Positions 33,318 to 46,100 of a DNA stretch of 64,000 nt are shown here, one piece after another. The DNA is from Nymphaea colorata (lineage: Eukaryota > Streptophyta > Magnoliopsida > Nymphaeales > Nymphaeaceae), in the NCBI RefSeq assembly GCF_008831285.2, contig NC_045145.1, positions 12,646,802 through 12,710,801 on the forward strand, read 5' to 3'. The position numbers and the translations under genes were made by a program. Under the pieces are notes generated by a model. That model was given only the letters and a program-made list of their open reading frames with translations, did not search any database and was not told the DNA's origin. Positions within the stretch are counted from its first letter, which is position 1; every line of letters begins with the position of its first letter.

Positions 33318-36300
33318 ACCTTGAGCTGTTGAGTGACGGTGTCATCTTGGTTGGCAAAGGTAAGGCGTTGGACTCCAGTGTGAGAAGGCTCGCCCGCTAT
33401 TGCATACGAGTTATGAGTGGTCAGGTACGCGTACTTATTGAACGGCAAGGAATTATTCTGCCAGAATAAACAAATACCATATGTTTCAAGACTAATGAAC
33501 ACAAAATGGCATCAGAACAAGTAAGCTAAAGTAACAAATCCGGCGCTTAGTTGACTAATGAAACCAAAAGATTGGCTCACATAGTTCAGGCTACACTTTC
33601 TATGCACTCCCTAGAAAAAAAAAAATTTATACGCTTATTCTTAAACTTTTAAAAGATAGTTACTAAAAGCTTTTCCTACATGTATTTCTTAAATATTGAA
33701 ACTAGAGAGATATTAAAAGTTTTCGTGAATCTCTCTCTCTCTCTGCCAAGTATAGCACAGTTACCGACGCATGAGACGTATATAAGGTGTCGATTATTCT
33801 ATTTTTGTTGGCATTACTCTCTTCTTGGCATTGAGAGTTGGGCAGACCGGTATTCATTTGATTGAGTGAATTCCCCTCCCCTTCCTTCCTCTCCTTTTTC
33901 TTTTTTATCTGACTTGACTCCCATGATGCTATTCTCCTAAACATTAGAATTGGATTGATGGGTTTGAAGTGGATTGCCGATTCTGCCATTCTCTCGTAGT
34001 AAAGGAGGAAGGAAAAACACTTTTATAATTTATTAAGGAGAAATGTTTTTTATATTTTTTTATTTCAAATTTTGTCGTTTTTTTAATATGAACTAAAGGT
34101 ATTTTAATCACTGACACACGAAAAATCATACGATACATATAACCAGGTTCGCTGCGGTGCATGTGGAATTATTTTTTGCATAATAAAACAAGTGCATCGC
34201 TCAAGGGTCGGGGAAATTGCCCATGCGGACCCTAAAATATATATATTGATATATTCCTAAACAAATTTTTTCATTCATATATTAACGTCCTTTAGAAATT
34301 TAAAATCTTATATCTACTGCCATTTAGTCAGAATTTTCCAGATCGAAGGCGTCGGCCAACCACCATGCTTTACCAACTCCGTTGCCTTTTCAAATGTTAT
34401 GCCTTTGAATGTATATTCTCTCTTTCGTATTGATCAAACAAAGGGAGTAAGAAACGGCAACGTCTCCGTCTCCGTCCAAGAACATCCTTTTCGATCATCC
34501 AAAATACTTTCATTTCACACTTATACCAACCCATTTCGTATTTTATGATACTTTATGTAAAATGGAATTTATAAGTATTTTAAAACGTATGATTCACCTT
34601 GTCATAAGTTATTTTGATTTTTTAAAGTTGTTGGAATTTTTATATGATTATCTTACTTTGACAAGTGAGATCGGTGCCCACATATGTTAATGTATGGTAG
34701 TGTTTATAATTTTATAAAATCTGTATAAAATATGAGCAAGTATATGCACTAAACTCAACCTTCAATTAGTATGTTCTTATAATCACAAATAGACATTACA
34801 GTAGCTTTCAAAAAAAAAAAAAAAAATCAAACTAATAATCACTTTGAAGAATTAGCCCCATTTTATTTCAGTTGACATTTATTTATAATCATAAATCTAT
34901 CATAATTCAAGAAGTTTGTAAAATTTTCCAAAGCACTCACACCATGTACCCAAAACCAGGCCACTTCTTAAATGCAGGTGTAAAATGCTTTTTTAATGCA
35001 ATTGACCTTGTAGAACTGATCTTATTATTTACTAAGAGACGACAACTCTCTGGCCTACATATGTCTTTTTGAAACATATGGAAATTAATAGCTCTTATAA
35101 TGCAAAGTTTATATATATATATATAAAAAAAAACATAGCGTTTTTCTTTAGATCATTGATATATAATACATTAGTAAGTTATAAGCACATTTGTGTTTTA
35201 ACCTTATGTTCAAATATGCATTCTAAGTGGACTAATTTTGGCATCTAATGTAAGTAGTCGAGGACATAGTCATTCTTATATAAATATTAGCTGCACAGAT
35301 CATATGTCCACATGGTCAAATTTGATCTATAAAACTTAGAAAAACAACACCCTAAAATGGGTTCAAAATCATGCATCCCATGTGACACAGTGGCTGAAAC
35401 TTTTTTTAATTAAGAACCACATGAATAATTAGATGCCAAAGTGCCTTTAAACATTGTTGTTTAATTAATGATAACTGCTGCATGCCAAAGACATTAAAAA
35501 TGACACCAATTTTTTCAAGAGAAAATAATGGAGAACATCTTATAGGCAACTTAACTGCATAACGATTTGTGAGGTCATCTAGACCAACTCTTCTCTCATC
35601 ATTTGAAAGTAAAAACTGTAAACTGAAAGCACCCTAGCCGTTGCTAAAAGCTGCACGCTAAAACTGTTCCAAATGTTCATATTACGAGCCGTTGGCTGCA
35701 CGCTAAAACTGTTGAAAATGTTCATATAACGACTGAGTTTTAGTTAAAGATTTTTGAATTTTAATTTTAGTCGTCCGGCAAGTTTCATATATTATGCATG
35801 TATTCAACCATTTGTCTCTTTTCGTTCTGAGTTCAATGAGCAGGTTTGCAGAGGCCTGCTCCTTTGACTGTTTCTATTCTATTGAACTAATTAATCATAA
35901 AGACTAGCCGCCATTAATGGAAAAAAAAAGGAAGAAAATCAGTTTCTGCAAGTTAATGTTTGATAGCTTTAGATCTATGCATTAAAAGGTGGGCATCTTA
36001 AATCCATGTTCCATATAAAAAACAGCGGACCGGCCTTAAATCTAAGAATCTAAAATTCTCAGATCCACGGTCAAACAAACACATCCTAAAGGTTTTTCCT
36101 TATCGTTTAACAAGAAATAACGCAAACATTTGAAGCGCTTAACCTGACCATCCACAATCTCCTGGGTAGTTCAAATTTTCAACTTTCTTCTCATATTTTA
36201 TCAGAAAATATAAAGCACAAGATGGTGAAAAGGTTCAAAAAGCATATTGAAATTAGAAATGTCTGCAAAAAGGAAACTTTTTAGTTTTCAAAAGCAGAGA

Positions 36301-37336
36301 AGGCTTGAGAAATGTCCAAACATCAGTTCAGGTTTATTTTTAATTGGAATGCGGGGTTTTTTAATTTTTTCTAAAGAAAAAAATTCCAATATGTGGGGCT
36401 TCATGTGAGATGAATCTCAGCAACATGTCAAAACAAATCGCCCTAGTTTGATAATTCTATTTCCAATATCGACTCAGGAAATTACAGAAGTTAACAATCA
36501 ACCAATCGCGATGATTATATATATTTCCAGAAAATGCTAACTGAACTTTTAGACGCACAAAAAAGTTAGAAAAAATGGTGGCAATACATTATCGAGATGA
36601 GAAGCACCGAGCAGAACCCCAACTTTTCCATCTTTATCGGGATATAAGTCGCTTGTTTCAAATGAAAAGCTACTGAGATTTCAGTCCCATCGGTTGTCAG
36701 ATTTCTCATTTTTCATTTGAACCAAAACAAGAGGAATAAATATAACATGCAGACGAACTAAACGCAAAATCAGGAAAGAGAAAGGGAAGGATGTGAGTAC
36801 CAGGAGCTTAAATTGGTCGGAGACGGCATCCCTGATGCATCTTGTTCCAGAAAACCCTTGGGAGCACATTCCGCAGTAGAATCCGGCTCCGCAGTCCCCA
36901 TCGTTTGAACACGGATCCAGAAGCTGATACAGATCACAATTTTCAGCATAATCCCAATTGCTGTGAGATACAAGATACACACACGCATACACACACACAC
37001 ACAAAGAGAGAGAGAGAGAGCAGAATGTGAAAAACAGAGATGGGTATGCGATGAAAGCTAACACCAGAATGAATAGCAGAGAGAGAGAGAGAGGGACAGA
37101 TAGCAAACTGTTAAAAACAGAGATGGGTATGCGACGAAAGCTAACACCAAAATACCGGAGAATGAATAAGAGAGAGAAGAATTTGAGAACCAGAGAAGGG
37201 TGTGCGATCAAAGCCAACACCAGAGAATGAATAATGTAGAGAGAGAGAGAGAGAGCAGAGAGCAGAGCAGAGCAGACTGCAAAAAACAGAGATGGGTAGA
37301 CGATCAAAGGCAACAACAAAGAAGGGATAGTAGAGA

Positions 37337-37377
<41 letters not shown>

Positions 37378-37441
37378 TGGATTGTGTTGCAGGAAACAAA
37401 ACGAGGAACAAGAGAATGATGATGGCTCTCGGAAATCCCAT
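27247..37441 (-). CDS. PI-PLC X domain-containing protein (At5g67130 type), 7 exons
   Basis: Exons (minus): 37376-37441, 36801-36960, 33320-33457, 32354-32452, 27874-28177, 27452-27672, 27247-27342. All have GT/AG borders and agree in phase, except the exon 1/2 join. Exon 1 encodes a signal peptide (MGFPRAIIILLFLVLFPATQSK). Exon 2 is a Cys-rich module (CSNDGDCGAGFYCGMC). Exons 3-5 hold the X domain, with catalytic His in LTTHNSY (33413-33415), R-LMLDTYDF, and a second His in WLCHS (32390-32392). Exons 5-7 carry the conserved ILEDYVH, FPVSKMPKKGEDWP, VDFYK and LLCG blocks. The family has the phosphodiesterase fold and is thought to be extracellular or GPI-anchored, with unproven substrate. Oddities: exon 1 ends in phase 0 while exon 2 from 36960 needs phase 2 (an in-phase acceptor is at 36923). 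The frame stops at TGA 27247-27249 right after a possible donor (GG|GTAAGC), so the C-terminal GPI region may be missing or in an unseen exon. Confidence 0.88.
30639..30826. mobile_element. Short hAT-like element inside PI-PLC intron 4
   Basis: The ends TAGGGGCGGAGCCA and TGGCTCCGCCCCTA form a perfect 14-bp inverted repeat. The flanks cacatgac (30631-30638) and agcatgac (30827-30834) agree in 6 of 8 bases, a worn target duplication. The interior ATTTACATGTAA followed by poly-A is shared with 26004-26194 and 30840-30950. The right flank GCATGACAG(G/A)TCACAGACATTGG occurs twice (30828 and 30963), so part of the element was duplicated with its flank. Confidence 0.8.
31898..32232. mobile_element. 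Fold-back MITE in PI-PLC intron 4
   Basis: GGGGGTGTTTGAT at 31898-31910 is the exact complement of ATCAAACACCCCC at 32220-32232. The 335-bp interior is also largely self-complementary, with repeated TTCTAGAATTTTAA/ATTCTGGAAT motifs. No clear target duplication was seen. Confidence 0.8.
33263..33318. repeat. (TA)n(GA)n microsatellite at a splice donor
   Basis: On the gene's strand, intron 3 begins GTTCTCTCTCT and continues as (CT)n and then (TA)n directly from the donor. Confidence 0.95.
33458..36800 (-). other. Intron 2 of the PI-PLC gene, 3.3 kb
   Basis: AT-rich and without coding sequence. It has a direct tandem duplication at 35637-35732 (next entry), poly-A runs and a short (TA)n at 35112-35124. 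Nothing else was recognised. Confidence 0.7.
35637..35732. repeat. Two-copy tandem repeat (51 and 45 bp)
   Basis: Both copies start GCCGTTG and share GCTGCACGCTAAAACTGTT and AAATGTTCATAT.ACGA. The first has six extra bases (CTAAAA) near its start. Simple local duplication. Confidence 0.9.
37029..37374. repeat. Minisatellite plus (GA)n in PI-PLC intron 1
   Basis: A unit with the core AACAGAGATGGGTATGCGA and AAAGCTAACACCA starts near 37029, 37112, 37183 and 37280, with (GA)n linkers of different length, so the period is 75-95 bp. A pure GA run (37341-37374) reaches the splice donor of exon 1. Nearly the whole 415-bp intron is therefore repetitive. Confidence 0.9.
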
Positions 37442-37691
37442 CCCCCCTCTGCCAACAAACGAACGGTTGTGCAGGAAAAAATGGGGAGCCGCTTCTCCCT
37501 CCCCTCCCGCAACGACCACCACCACCTCCTCTGCTCTCTTTTGTGATCTACTGGAAAAGCGCCAGAACCAAGCAAGACACCATGTTAAAAGAGAACAGGC
37601 ACAATACGCGTGTTTTTTGGCAGATTTTTGCTCCTCCCCCGACCCAGTCCCACTCACCACCGTCACCACCGCCCCCCCTTCTTAAGCCCCA

Positions 37692-37737
<46 letters not shown>

Positions 37738-39965
37738 CGGAAACCCCAATAATGTTTGTTGTATTATTTTATTTATTCATTTCTTTTTTCTTTTATTTTG
37801 GGATATGCGATAAACAAACCAATATGGATCTTGCTTTCTTTAGTTTTTTCGCTATTTTTCGATCATATTTGAACCGTCTTTAAACACCCCAAACGACACA
37901 CCAGAACTAGCCCTTGCAAACGGTTCACCCTCCTACATTGAAATAACAAAATGCCAGTGCTGAACAAGCCGTTGCATATAAATTCAAATATATAGTTTTG
38001 TCTCTCTAGAGTGAGTCCCTGACGGTTTAATGTCGCTATTGGACTTGTTTGATCGGTCTTCCTGAGAACGCAAGGAACAAGACGTTTGGATCCTGATATT
38101 CCAGTTACAACAAGAAGAAGCGCAAGTCCGCAGAAGGCGCTTGATTCCTGTGAAGGGAAGGGAAGGGAAGGCTAATATTAAAAGGAGCATTAGGACGTAG
38201 CTTTACCTACATTGAATCTTAGATCCAATGTGATTTCAGATTTATTTTAAGATCTTGGGATTGTTTCATGCCTTTTGGTGTCCAGCTCTTTCTTTCTCTC
38301 TCTCTTAGTGATTGGTAGCACAACTGGTTGGGTTGAATGGCCTGTTATAGTCAGGTTCTTAGTTCCTCTCTTAGAGGGTGCTATCTTGAAGGTATTGAAG
38401 AATGTTGAGCTTGGGATTAAAAGTGTCATTATAAAAGCTAAGTGGACGGACTATTGTCCTTCCTTCTTCCCCCCATCTCCTCTCTCTCGCCGCCCTGCCA
38501 TCACCATTGCTATTCAGAGCTTGACAGCAACTGGTCGTAGTATGTTGTTGTTATTCTGGTGAGGACTTTCCACCCCCACCCACCCTTGTCATATTTGAGA
38601 TCTTTGGATTTTGGCTTCCACTGTTGAGTTAGAAAATTCTGGCTAAGGGGCTTCAATTTTAAAAGGTATCAATATGTAAATGAGAAAAATTATTCTAAAG
38701 TAGCAATATGAAAATAAGTTTTTTTTTTTTTTTTGTTAAGTCTATGTGGGCAACTGCCCACACAATGCGCACACCGGCCTTCACCCTTGGCTTTCACGGG
38801 GATTATAAACCCACAGATCTCAAATCTATTGTTTAGTAAAACTTTGGATGTCTCCACAAATCCAAAGTTAACAAATACCCCTTAGTTCTTCTGTTCTTGA
38901 AATGCCTAAATAGTGTTACACATTTGATTCCAATTTTAATCTAGAAAATGGTGGCCTTTTTGTTTCATCATTCTGCAGGTTATTGAAGTCCCTCATTATA
39001 TAGCTCAAAAGTTGGGACTGATAAGATATATAGACCTGTAGAAGAAATAGTTTAATAGTGCAAATGTCAAATGCAGCAAATAATTACTTATATATGTTTA
39101 TGCTTCTTGTATCAATATTCCTAGTGCTTCCTAAGCAATTAGTAAGTGTTGCCCATGTAAAAAAGCAGGTGAGCACCATATCCTTATTAGTCATTTTCTC
39201 TGCAGCACCACATACGAGAGGAAGGTCACAATCAAGCGAACCAGAATTTTCTTTTAACTAAACAATGTGTCAAAACCTGTGATAGAAGATATAGTTATTG
39301 TCGATTAGAAGCTCGTGATTTTTTGTAAATTCTCATAAATCTCTTAAAAATGAAAACAAGGAATACATCCATTTCTATTTATAGCACAAGACAGTCACTC
39401 AAAATGCAGAAATCCTACAATTATGAGTATATGAAGAAGAGACTTCAGCTACAAAAATTATAGATGAAGAATTCATGCTGCTTGTTTCACCATTCTCAAT
39501 CCATAATTTGACAACTTATCGTTATCGGCTCATTTAAAAAGTTAGCAGGTCCATGTTACGTAAAATTTTTGTACTGTAGTTGCTTATGTTAACTCTATAT
39601 GTTTAATCCTTCCATAAAAAAGTATGATTTTTTGCTATAGAAATAATAGACTTGTTGTCACCATAAAGTTGGGTTAGACTTCCTTGTTTTATATGTAAAT
39701 ATTTTAAAGTATGTCTCGTCCAAATTGCTTCTCATGTAACAATAGTAGTAGCAGTATATTTTGTTCCTGAAAATGATTGTTGATCGAATACAACAAATAA
39801 CCATTTTTGCTACACCAAGTTATTGCGCCAATGAATTCTACCTAAATCTTGAGATCAAACTTTCAGAGAACACAATAACTGGCGAGTATTTATCAAGATC
39901 CACACTCAAATTTTCATTGGTGTTCATGAGAGTTCTACAACCTTTGCAAATCATCATTTTAATTT
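37442..39965. other. 5' flank of the PI-PLC gene and intergenic DNA, no gene
   Basis: A (TA)n run at 37692-37736 lies about 250 bp upstream of the start codon. An 18-bp perfect-arm palindrome TGTGGGCAACTGCCCACA core lies at 38745-38762. No coding family was recognised in the short open frames. Confidence 0.55.
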
Positions 39966-39969
39966 TTTC

Positions 39970-42020
39970 TTTTCAAAAGGTATAACGCATACTTTTTTTG
40001 AAACATGAGAATTTCTTAATCACTTTGTATTACTTGAAGACCAATAAAATAATGTGGCAATCCCAAATCAGTTATTTCAAATTCATTTATCATATATTTT
40101 CGAAATTCTGCAACAAGCTTAGAGGAACAACCAATGTAAATAATGTCATCCACATAAACAGTATTTATAAGTAAATATTTTTTGGTCACCTTGACATAAG
40201 ATTGGTTCACTATCACTCTTTAAAAACCATTTTAATGAAAAATTTTATCAAGACAACTATACCATGCACGAGTGGCTTGTTTGAGTCCGTATAGGGCCTT
40301 TCTAATTTATAAACACTTTTTTACATTCTCATAAACCCATTCATTGATCAGCATATACCTTGTTATTCAAATGACCACTTAAAAATGCAGACTTAACGCC
40401 AAGCTGAAAAACATTTCATTCGTGTTTGGTTGCAATTCAAAGAGCTATCTTAATTGTCTTGAGTCTTGCAATAGATGAAAGTGTTGGTCAGTATAATCAA
40501 ATAACCACTTAAAAATGCAGACTTAACATCAAACTGAAAAGCATTTCATTTATATCAGGCTATAATTGAAAAAGATATCATAACTGTTTCGAATTTAGAT
40601 GAAAAAATTTCAGTGAAACTAATTCCATACTTTTGTATAAAACCTCTAACAACTATTCTTGCTTTACATTTTTTTACATTTCCTTTAATATCATGTTTAA
40701 TCATATAGTCCCATTTTACTCTAATTAGTTCATTTCCTTGTGGCAAATTAGAAAGCTCCAGTGTGTCGTTCCTGTTAATAAGGAATGTACTTTTTTTGGG
40801 GAATGTTGTTATCAATTGTGCACTATATACCTTCAATGGTAGGAGCATTTGAAAAATCATCTTTCCGATTTGATATTTTTGATAATACTTCATCAAGATG
40901 GTTTGATTGTGTTCAAACTTCATCTAAGTGCAGCTTCATAGATCCATCCTTAGCCCATTTTTAACATGTTTTTTCATAAAAAATGTCATATTTCCTTATA
41001 AACAATTTTTTAGTAGCAGCATTATAAAAACAATAACTTTTAGCCTCACTATTACAGTCAGTAAAGATGTACTTTTCACTTTCCTTGTCTGCCTTGGTTC
41101 TATCATTAGAATAAATTAAGACATATTTTATACAACCAAAAACTTTCAACGCACTTATATTTGGCTTCTAATTCCACCAATCTTCATTGAGAATATATGT
41201 CGTTGTGTGAATAACTTCTGCTCAAAATTCATTCGACAATTGTTTTCTATTTGACAAGCTACATGTCATTTCCACCATTATGCAATTTTTCTTTGTAAGA
41301 ACTCCATTTTGTTATGAGGTTTTTCTTCTTGTAAATTGCTTGTGGATGCCATGTTCTTTACAAAATAAACTAAATTCATCAAATAAGAATTCTCCCACTC
41401 TATTTATATACAAAATTTTTGTAGATTTGAAATTTTTCTTTTTTGCAAAGACTTTGGAATCCTTAAATTTATCAATTGCATGACATCTATAACTAAAGAA
41501 AAAATCACTCAACTCATTATAATGAAATCATCATAAAAGGAAAAACATATTCGTTGTCAATTAATGAAAGAGGTTTCATGGGCCATAGGTATCTGTGCGA
41601 ACCAATTCATGGGGCCATAGGTATATGCATGAACTTATTCAGGCGGCCATAGGTATCTACATGAACCAATTGAAGCAGCATTTTAGCTTTTCATGTTTTT
41701 TCAATTGAAAATGAAGATATATGTTACTTGTTATAAATATACCTTTCAAACATCATTTTTGCAATCAATGAATGACAAACCAAGCAGCATGTTTTTTTGA
41801 TGTAAAAGTTTGAGCTGAGTGAAGGTGTCCGTACCACATATGTCATAGCTTAAAATGTCATCAATCATTTTCATGCAAGCACAATCATCTATCTTGATTA
41901 TTTTGAATCATGTTAAGTTTTGCAAGAACTGCACCACTTTTATTTTTTATTTTACAAGCATCATTTTCCAATAAAAAGGTATGACCTTTTTTAATCAATT
42001 GTCTCACACTAAAATTTTCA
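39970..42020 (-). pseudogene. Degraded Ty1/Copia polyprotein (pre-integrase to reverse transcriptase)
   Basis: The minus strand in order shows these parts. Pre-integrase-like YGHL near 41820. WPMKPLSL..N.YVF, resembling GPMK..SL..N.Y, near 41550-41600. SKVFAKKK..FCKEHGIHKQ, integrase core, at 41330-41460. VFGCIKYV..KSEKYIF, integrase end, at 41000-41145. KWDYMIKHDIKGNVKKCKARIVVRGF, N-terminal reverse transcriptase, near 40640-40720. TVYVDDIIYIG with YFIGLQV, the polymerase catalytic YVDD block, at 40020-40165. Many stops and frameshifts separate them, so the copy is old. LTRs were not found. The stretch ACTTAAAAATGCAGACTTAAC occurs twice (about 40376 and 40506), showing an internal duplication. 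Confidence 0.85.
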
Positions 42021-43143
42021 GCTAATCTAAGAACATAACACACATCATGGATAAGTTATTATATGTATGTTTTTGTTTTGATGTTAACTATTTTTTTGCA
42101 ATTTGCACTAGCCAATTGCGCACAATAAGGACGTGTTTGGATGCACGCCCAAAAATGAGTTGTGGTTTTTGCCTAAAAAAAAATACTCCATATTTGGTTT
42201 GTTTGAGTCGATTGAAAAACTGTTCTTATAAGAGAGCTAAAAAACTACCCCCTCCTCTCAAGTTATTTATTTGCCCGCCCACTCAAACAAAAAAATAATG
42301 TTTTCCAAAATTTATTAAAACATCATTTTATGAAACCAAGTTTTTTGAAAAAATAATCTTTTCAATGCATCATTTAGATGCTACCCAAGTAAATTTTGAG
42401 CTAACCGAAAAACATAGTAGGCATCATGGATAAGTTGTTTTGTATTAATGATTTGTTTGCCATTTGCATTTTTAAGTTTTAAGGAACATAGCATAGCTGA
42501 TCGGGCTGGTGGATTGATAGAAACCCAATTGCGAACACTAACACTGTTTATATGAACCACAAATGGTGGTATGTATTATGACCTCAGATTATTCACCTAA
42601 ATAAATTGCTTTGAAGGTGTATAAAATCCCTTCAAGGTGGCAATCTCAACTTATTTTTTCCTAAAATAAGTTATATTTCATCCTAGTGCTAATTAGAGCA
42701 AAACAATGACCACTAAACTAAGCTCTAAATGAGCCTAAACTCAAAACCACCACCAACCACCTTTTTCAATGTCCGACCGATACGCATCCTACCAACTGCA
42801 CCGTTCAAACAATTTAGAGAAAAAATAATTTATTTTTCAATTATTGTACATTACTTTTTAAATATTTTACAATTTTGAAAAAAAGTCAATACAAGCCACT
42901 GATGTCGTATCGGTCGGTAAACCAATAAAAGACCGATCCTACTTATTCGGTCCGGATCGGTCTGGTCCGGCCCGACATCTGATTTTCGTTAAGCCAAAGA
43001 AAAATGCGAATCGGGTGTTTGCCGGAAGAGGAAAGCCCTAAACTGTTGGGAGGCCAGGTGTCCGTCAACACAGATCCTCCTGCGGTTCCGGGGGGAGGAG
43101 GAGGCGCAAACTGCCGCCCCAACGGCACAGCAAAAACGCAGCC
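42021..43143. other. Intergenic DNA and 5' flank of the cytochrome b5 gene
   Basis: No gene was seen. The last 200 bp turn GC-rich with CCGG(A/C)TCGG(T)C motifs, as in a promoter and 5' leader. A block at 42133-42160 starts GTGTTTGGATGCACGCC like a transposon end, but no partner end was found. Confidence 0.5.
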
Positions 43144-46100
43144 ATGCCAACCATTACCAAGCTCTTCTCCATGCAGGAAATTTCCAAACATAACAGCCAG
43201 AATGACTGTTGGGTCCTCATCGATAACAAGGTGCGTGATTGATGCTGCTGAACTCCTCCCTCGTGGACTGCCCATTTGCTTGCTTCTTCTGTCTCTTGAT
43301 TTGTGGCTCTCTCCTGGTTTCTTGTTGTTGAATCCATTTTTGCTATGACTTACTGGGTTGTGGGTGTCCGTTTCCGTGCGTGATTGTGGGGTTTAGAATG
43401 GATTATGGAAGATGGGTTTTTGGTGTCTCGATCTGATTGGTTCATTTTCCTTTTGTTGGATTGTGGGTTGGTTTATTGTTTTTTTTCGATTATATTGAAA
43501 TGTAAGGTCCTGTGCTGATTTTTGTTTATTTAGATTCAAGAAATGGGTTCCTCATCTTTCAGATGGGAGGACCTAGTCTGGTGTAGGGTGGGATTGTTAT
43601 GGGATCTTTACCAGCTTGTGATCAGTAGTGAAGTGGATCTATTGATGTTATGCGTGTCCCCTCCTGGCTAGTCATAGAAGATGGGCAGGTTCCTGGTTGG
43701 TTGATTGCTGGGAATCGGTTTTTTTCTCTTCGTTTTTGGCTTTTGTTGATGGTTATGAATTGTTGATGAATGGGAGATGAATTGTTGCATTTATGGAATT
43801 TCTTGTGGACTGTTTCAACTTTCAACAATGGAAGTGGTCAAGGTGACATGGTTTCTTACCTTCAGATGCTGTACAACTTCTTTGTCCTAGTATCTTTGGT
43901 GAGGTTTCATTTGTGTGAAAAGCAAATATGTATATCTTCTGAAACGAGAATAGAGCTACCGTTTTATTTGTAAGATGGGAATACGTCCTCTGTCACTGCT
44001 CAATCATAGGTACATAAACGGTTAGTATATATTTGTAGGATTGGTATCTTTGTCTCTACCAAATTCTGTTATCCGAGTTCAATGTGTTTAAAGTTTTAAA
44101 CCATCCTAAACTAAGCCACTTACATAGCTAGTAGGTGTCACTTTAGTCAACTGATCTCTTCAACTTTTGGGCCAATGCTCTTTTCCTTCCTTTTGATGAT
44201 TGGAAATCTTGTTGTTAGATTACTTCTTGGGTGGAAAGGTTGATTAGTTAAGTCATTTAAACACCATTTATGGCCTTTTTGTTTCTTTAAATGTACATTT
44301 TCTTCTGAACCTTTTGAAGCTGTACCTTTTTTTTTCCTTAATAACTTTTCGCTTTCCATTTTATGCTCGCTGGATCATGTTTGATAAAATGTAGCAAGTG
44401 ACACAACATACAGCATCATTTTGTTATTAGTGAAGACTAATTGAGCTTACCTGTTGCATTTACGATATGTAATTCATACTCATGATGATTGTGCTATAAG
44501 TGAGTTACCTCCAAGTTCACAGATTTAAATGTTTCTGCTTCATCCTTCATTTTTTTGAGGATTCTGACTTTGAGAGCCCAGGAGAAAATTGATGTCTAAG
44601 CTTTGGGAAGAACATTGTAAATTTTAGAGAAGTCATTGTACTTTCATTGTATGTGAAACTATCCTTTGAAAAAAAATATATTAAGTTATTAACTTTCTAG
44701 AATTAAAGTATTACTGAAAATAAATGGATTTAGACTGTTCAAGGTAAAACCAGAAGAAAACCTGAATGAAAAATAAATAAAGATGGCTAACTGATTAAAT
44801 ATTCAGAAATGTGAAAGGACAAGAAAAATGAAGAAAAGAAATCAGGTACCCTTGAATCAGCCAAGAATAGTATAACCTGGAAGAACAAAAGAATTAAGAT
44901 TATATGTAGAACAGAAAAATGTGATCAAGTAATTCCAAATTTATCAGTCTTTCCAACATTCTACAGCTAAAATGCAGTGAGTACTATCTCATAGTTTGCC
45001 TGTAAAATCAATATAGTAGAAAATGAAAAGAAAGAAATTACTAAGCTAATGGTTGTTAAGAGCTAAAGAATGCATTTGCTAACATGCTTAGGCCTCTAAG
45101 AGCACTTTGGACGAGTGAAAGTAGCCACTGCAGAGATCCGTAAATGTCTGATGTCTCACCTTGGTGGTTTCATAGAGCAGAAACAAAACAACACGAAAAG
45201 TGAAACATGTAAATGATCATATGTAGGTAAAGTTATAAATATAGTTGGGGCATGAACATTTTGATTAAAAGGTGGTAGGTTCACCTGATGCACTGGTAAG
45301 ATGTGATTGGTTGAGAAAGGGTCAAAAGCTGTTTGCATTTGTGATAAAATGTGCTCTACGTTCAATGGCTGTGATGAATAGGAAGTTTATCAATGAGTTA
45401 GTGATAAATACTGCTCTTTGTTGCAAAAGCATTATAATTTTACATTATGGCATTTAAAATATCAATTCCTTGTATTGCTAGTTTTTCTATATCAAAAGTA
45501 CTTGTTCATATTTAAAAAAGTTGAAAGCAATCCAAAAATCATTGCAGCAATTGTTGTTGCTATTTAAAGGAGCTCCTTTCTATCGTAGAAGCATAGCCAC
45601 AAATATCATTCTCTGGATTCTAACAACAAGGCTTTTCTCTGTTAGTATCAGCAAAGTTGTTTTTCTTGAGAAAATCTCGCTAATTTTTTTTAAAAATGAG
45701 AAGACCCTAAAAACAGCTAAAAATAAAATAAATGAGAAAAATTAACAAGATAGCATGAAATTTAACTAGCTAAAATAATAAAAATGATGAGTGATGATAG
45801 AAACAATGATAAATAATTTAATTTATGTTTCGGATTTAAACACAGCTAGAACTAAGACATGAAAAACGCATGATAAGAAGTAAGAACACTTTATTTTCAT
45901 TTTTCAAAAAAAAAAGTGCCCTTTCATGTTCTTTTCACTTTTATTTTTCTCAATGTTAATAGCGAGCTTTTAAAAAAAACACAATACCTGTTGCTACGTA
46001 GAAGCTACAAGAGAAATTTCATTTACAAACTTACTTAATCTATGTGAAGCACATATATCAGTATAGTATACTAGCTTCCATTTGCAAATGTAGATAGTCA

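Noticed and set aside
36681-37319. 212-codon frame covering PI-PLC exon 2 and intron 1
   Set aside because: Only the Cys-rich part is coding. The rest is read-through of the minisatellite and (CT)n intron, which gives repeated Leu/Ser runs.
43004-43348. 114-codon plus frame and 110-codon minus frame over cytochrome b5 exon 1
   Set aside because: Out of frame with the recognised exon 1 (43144-43230); GC-rich leader produces both.
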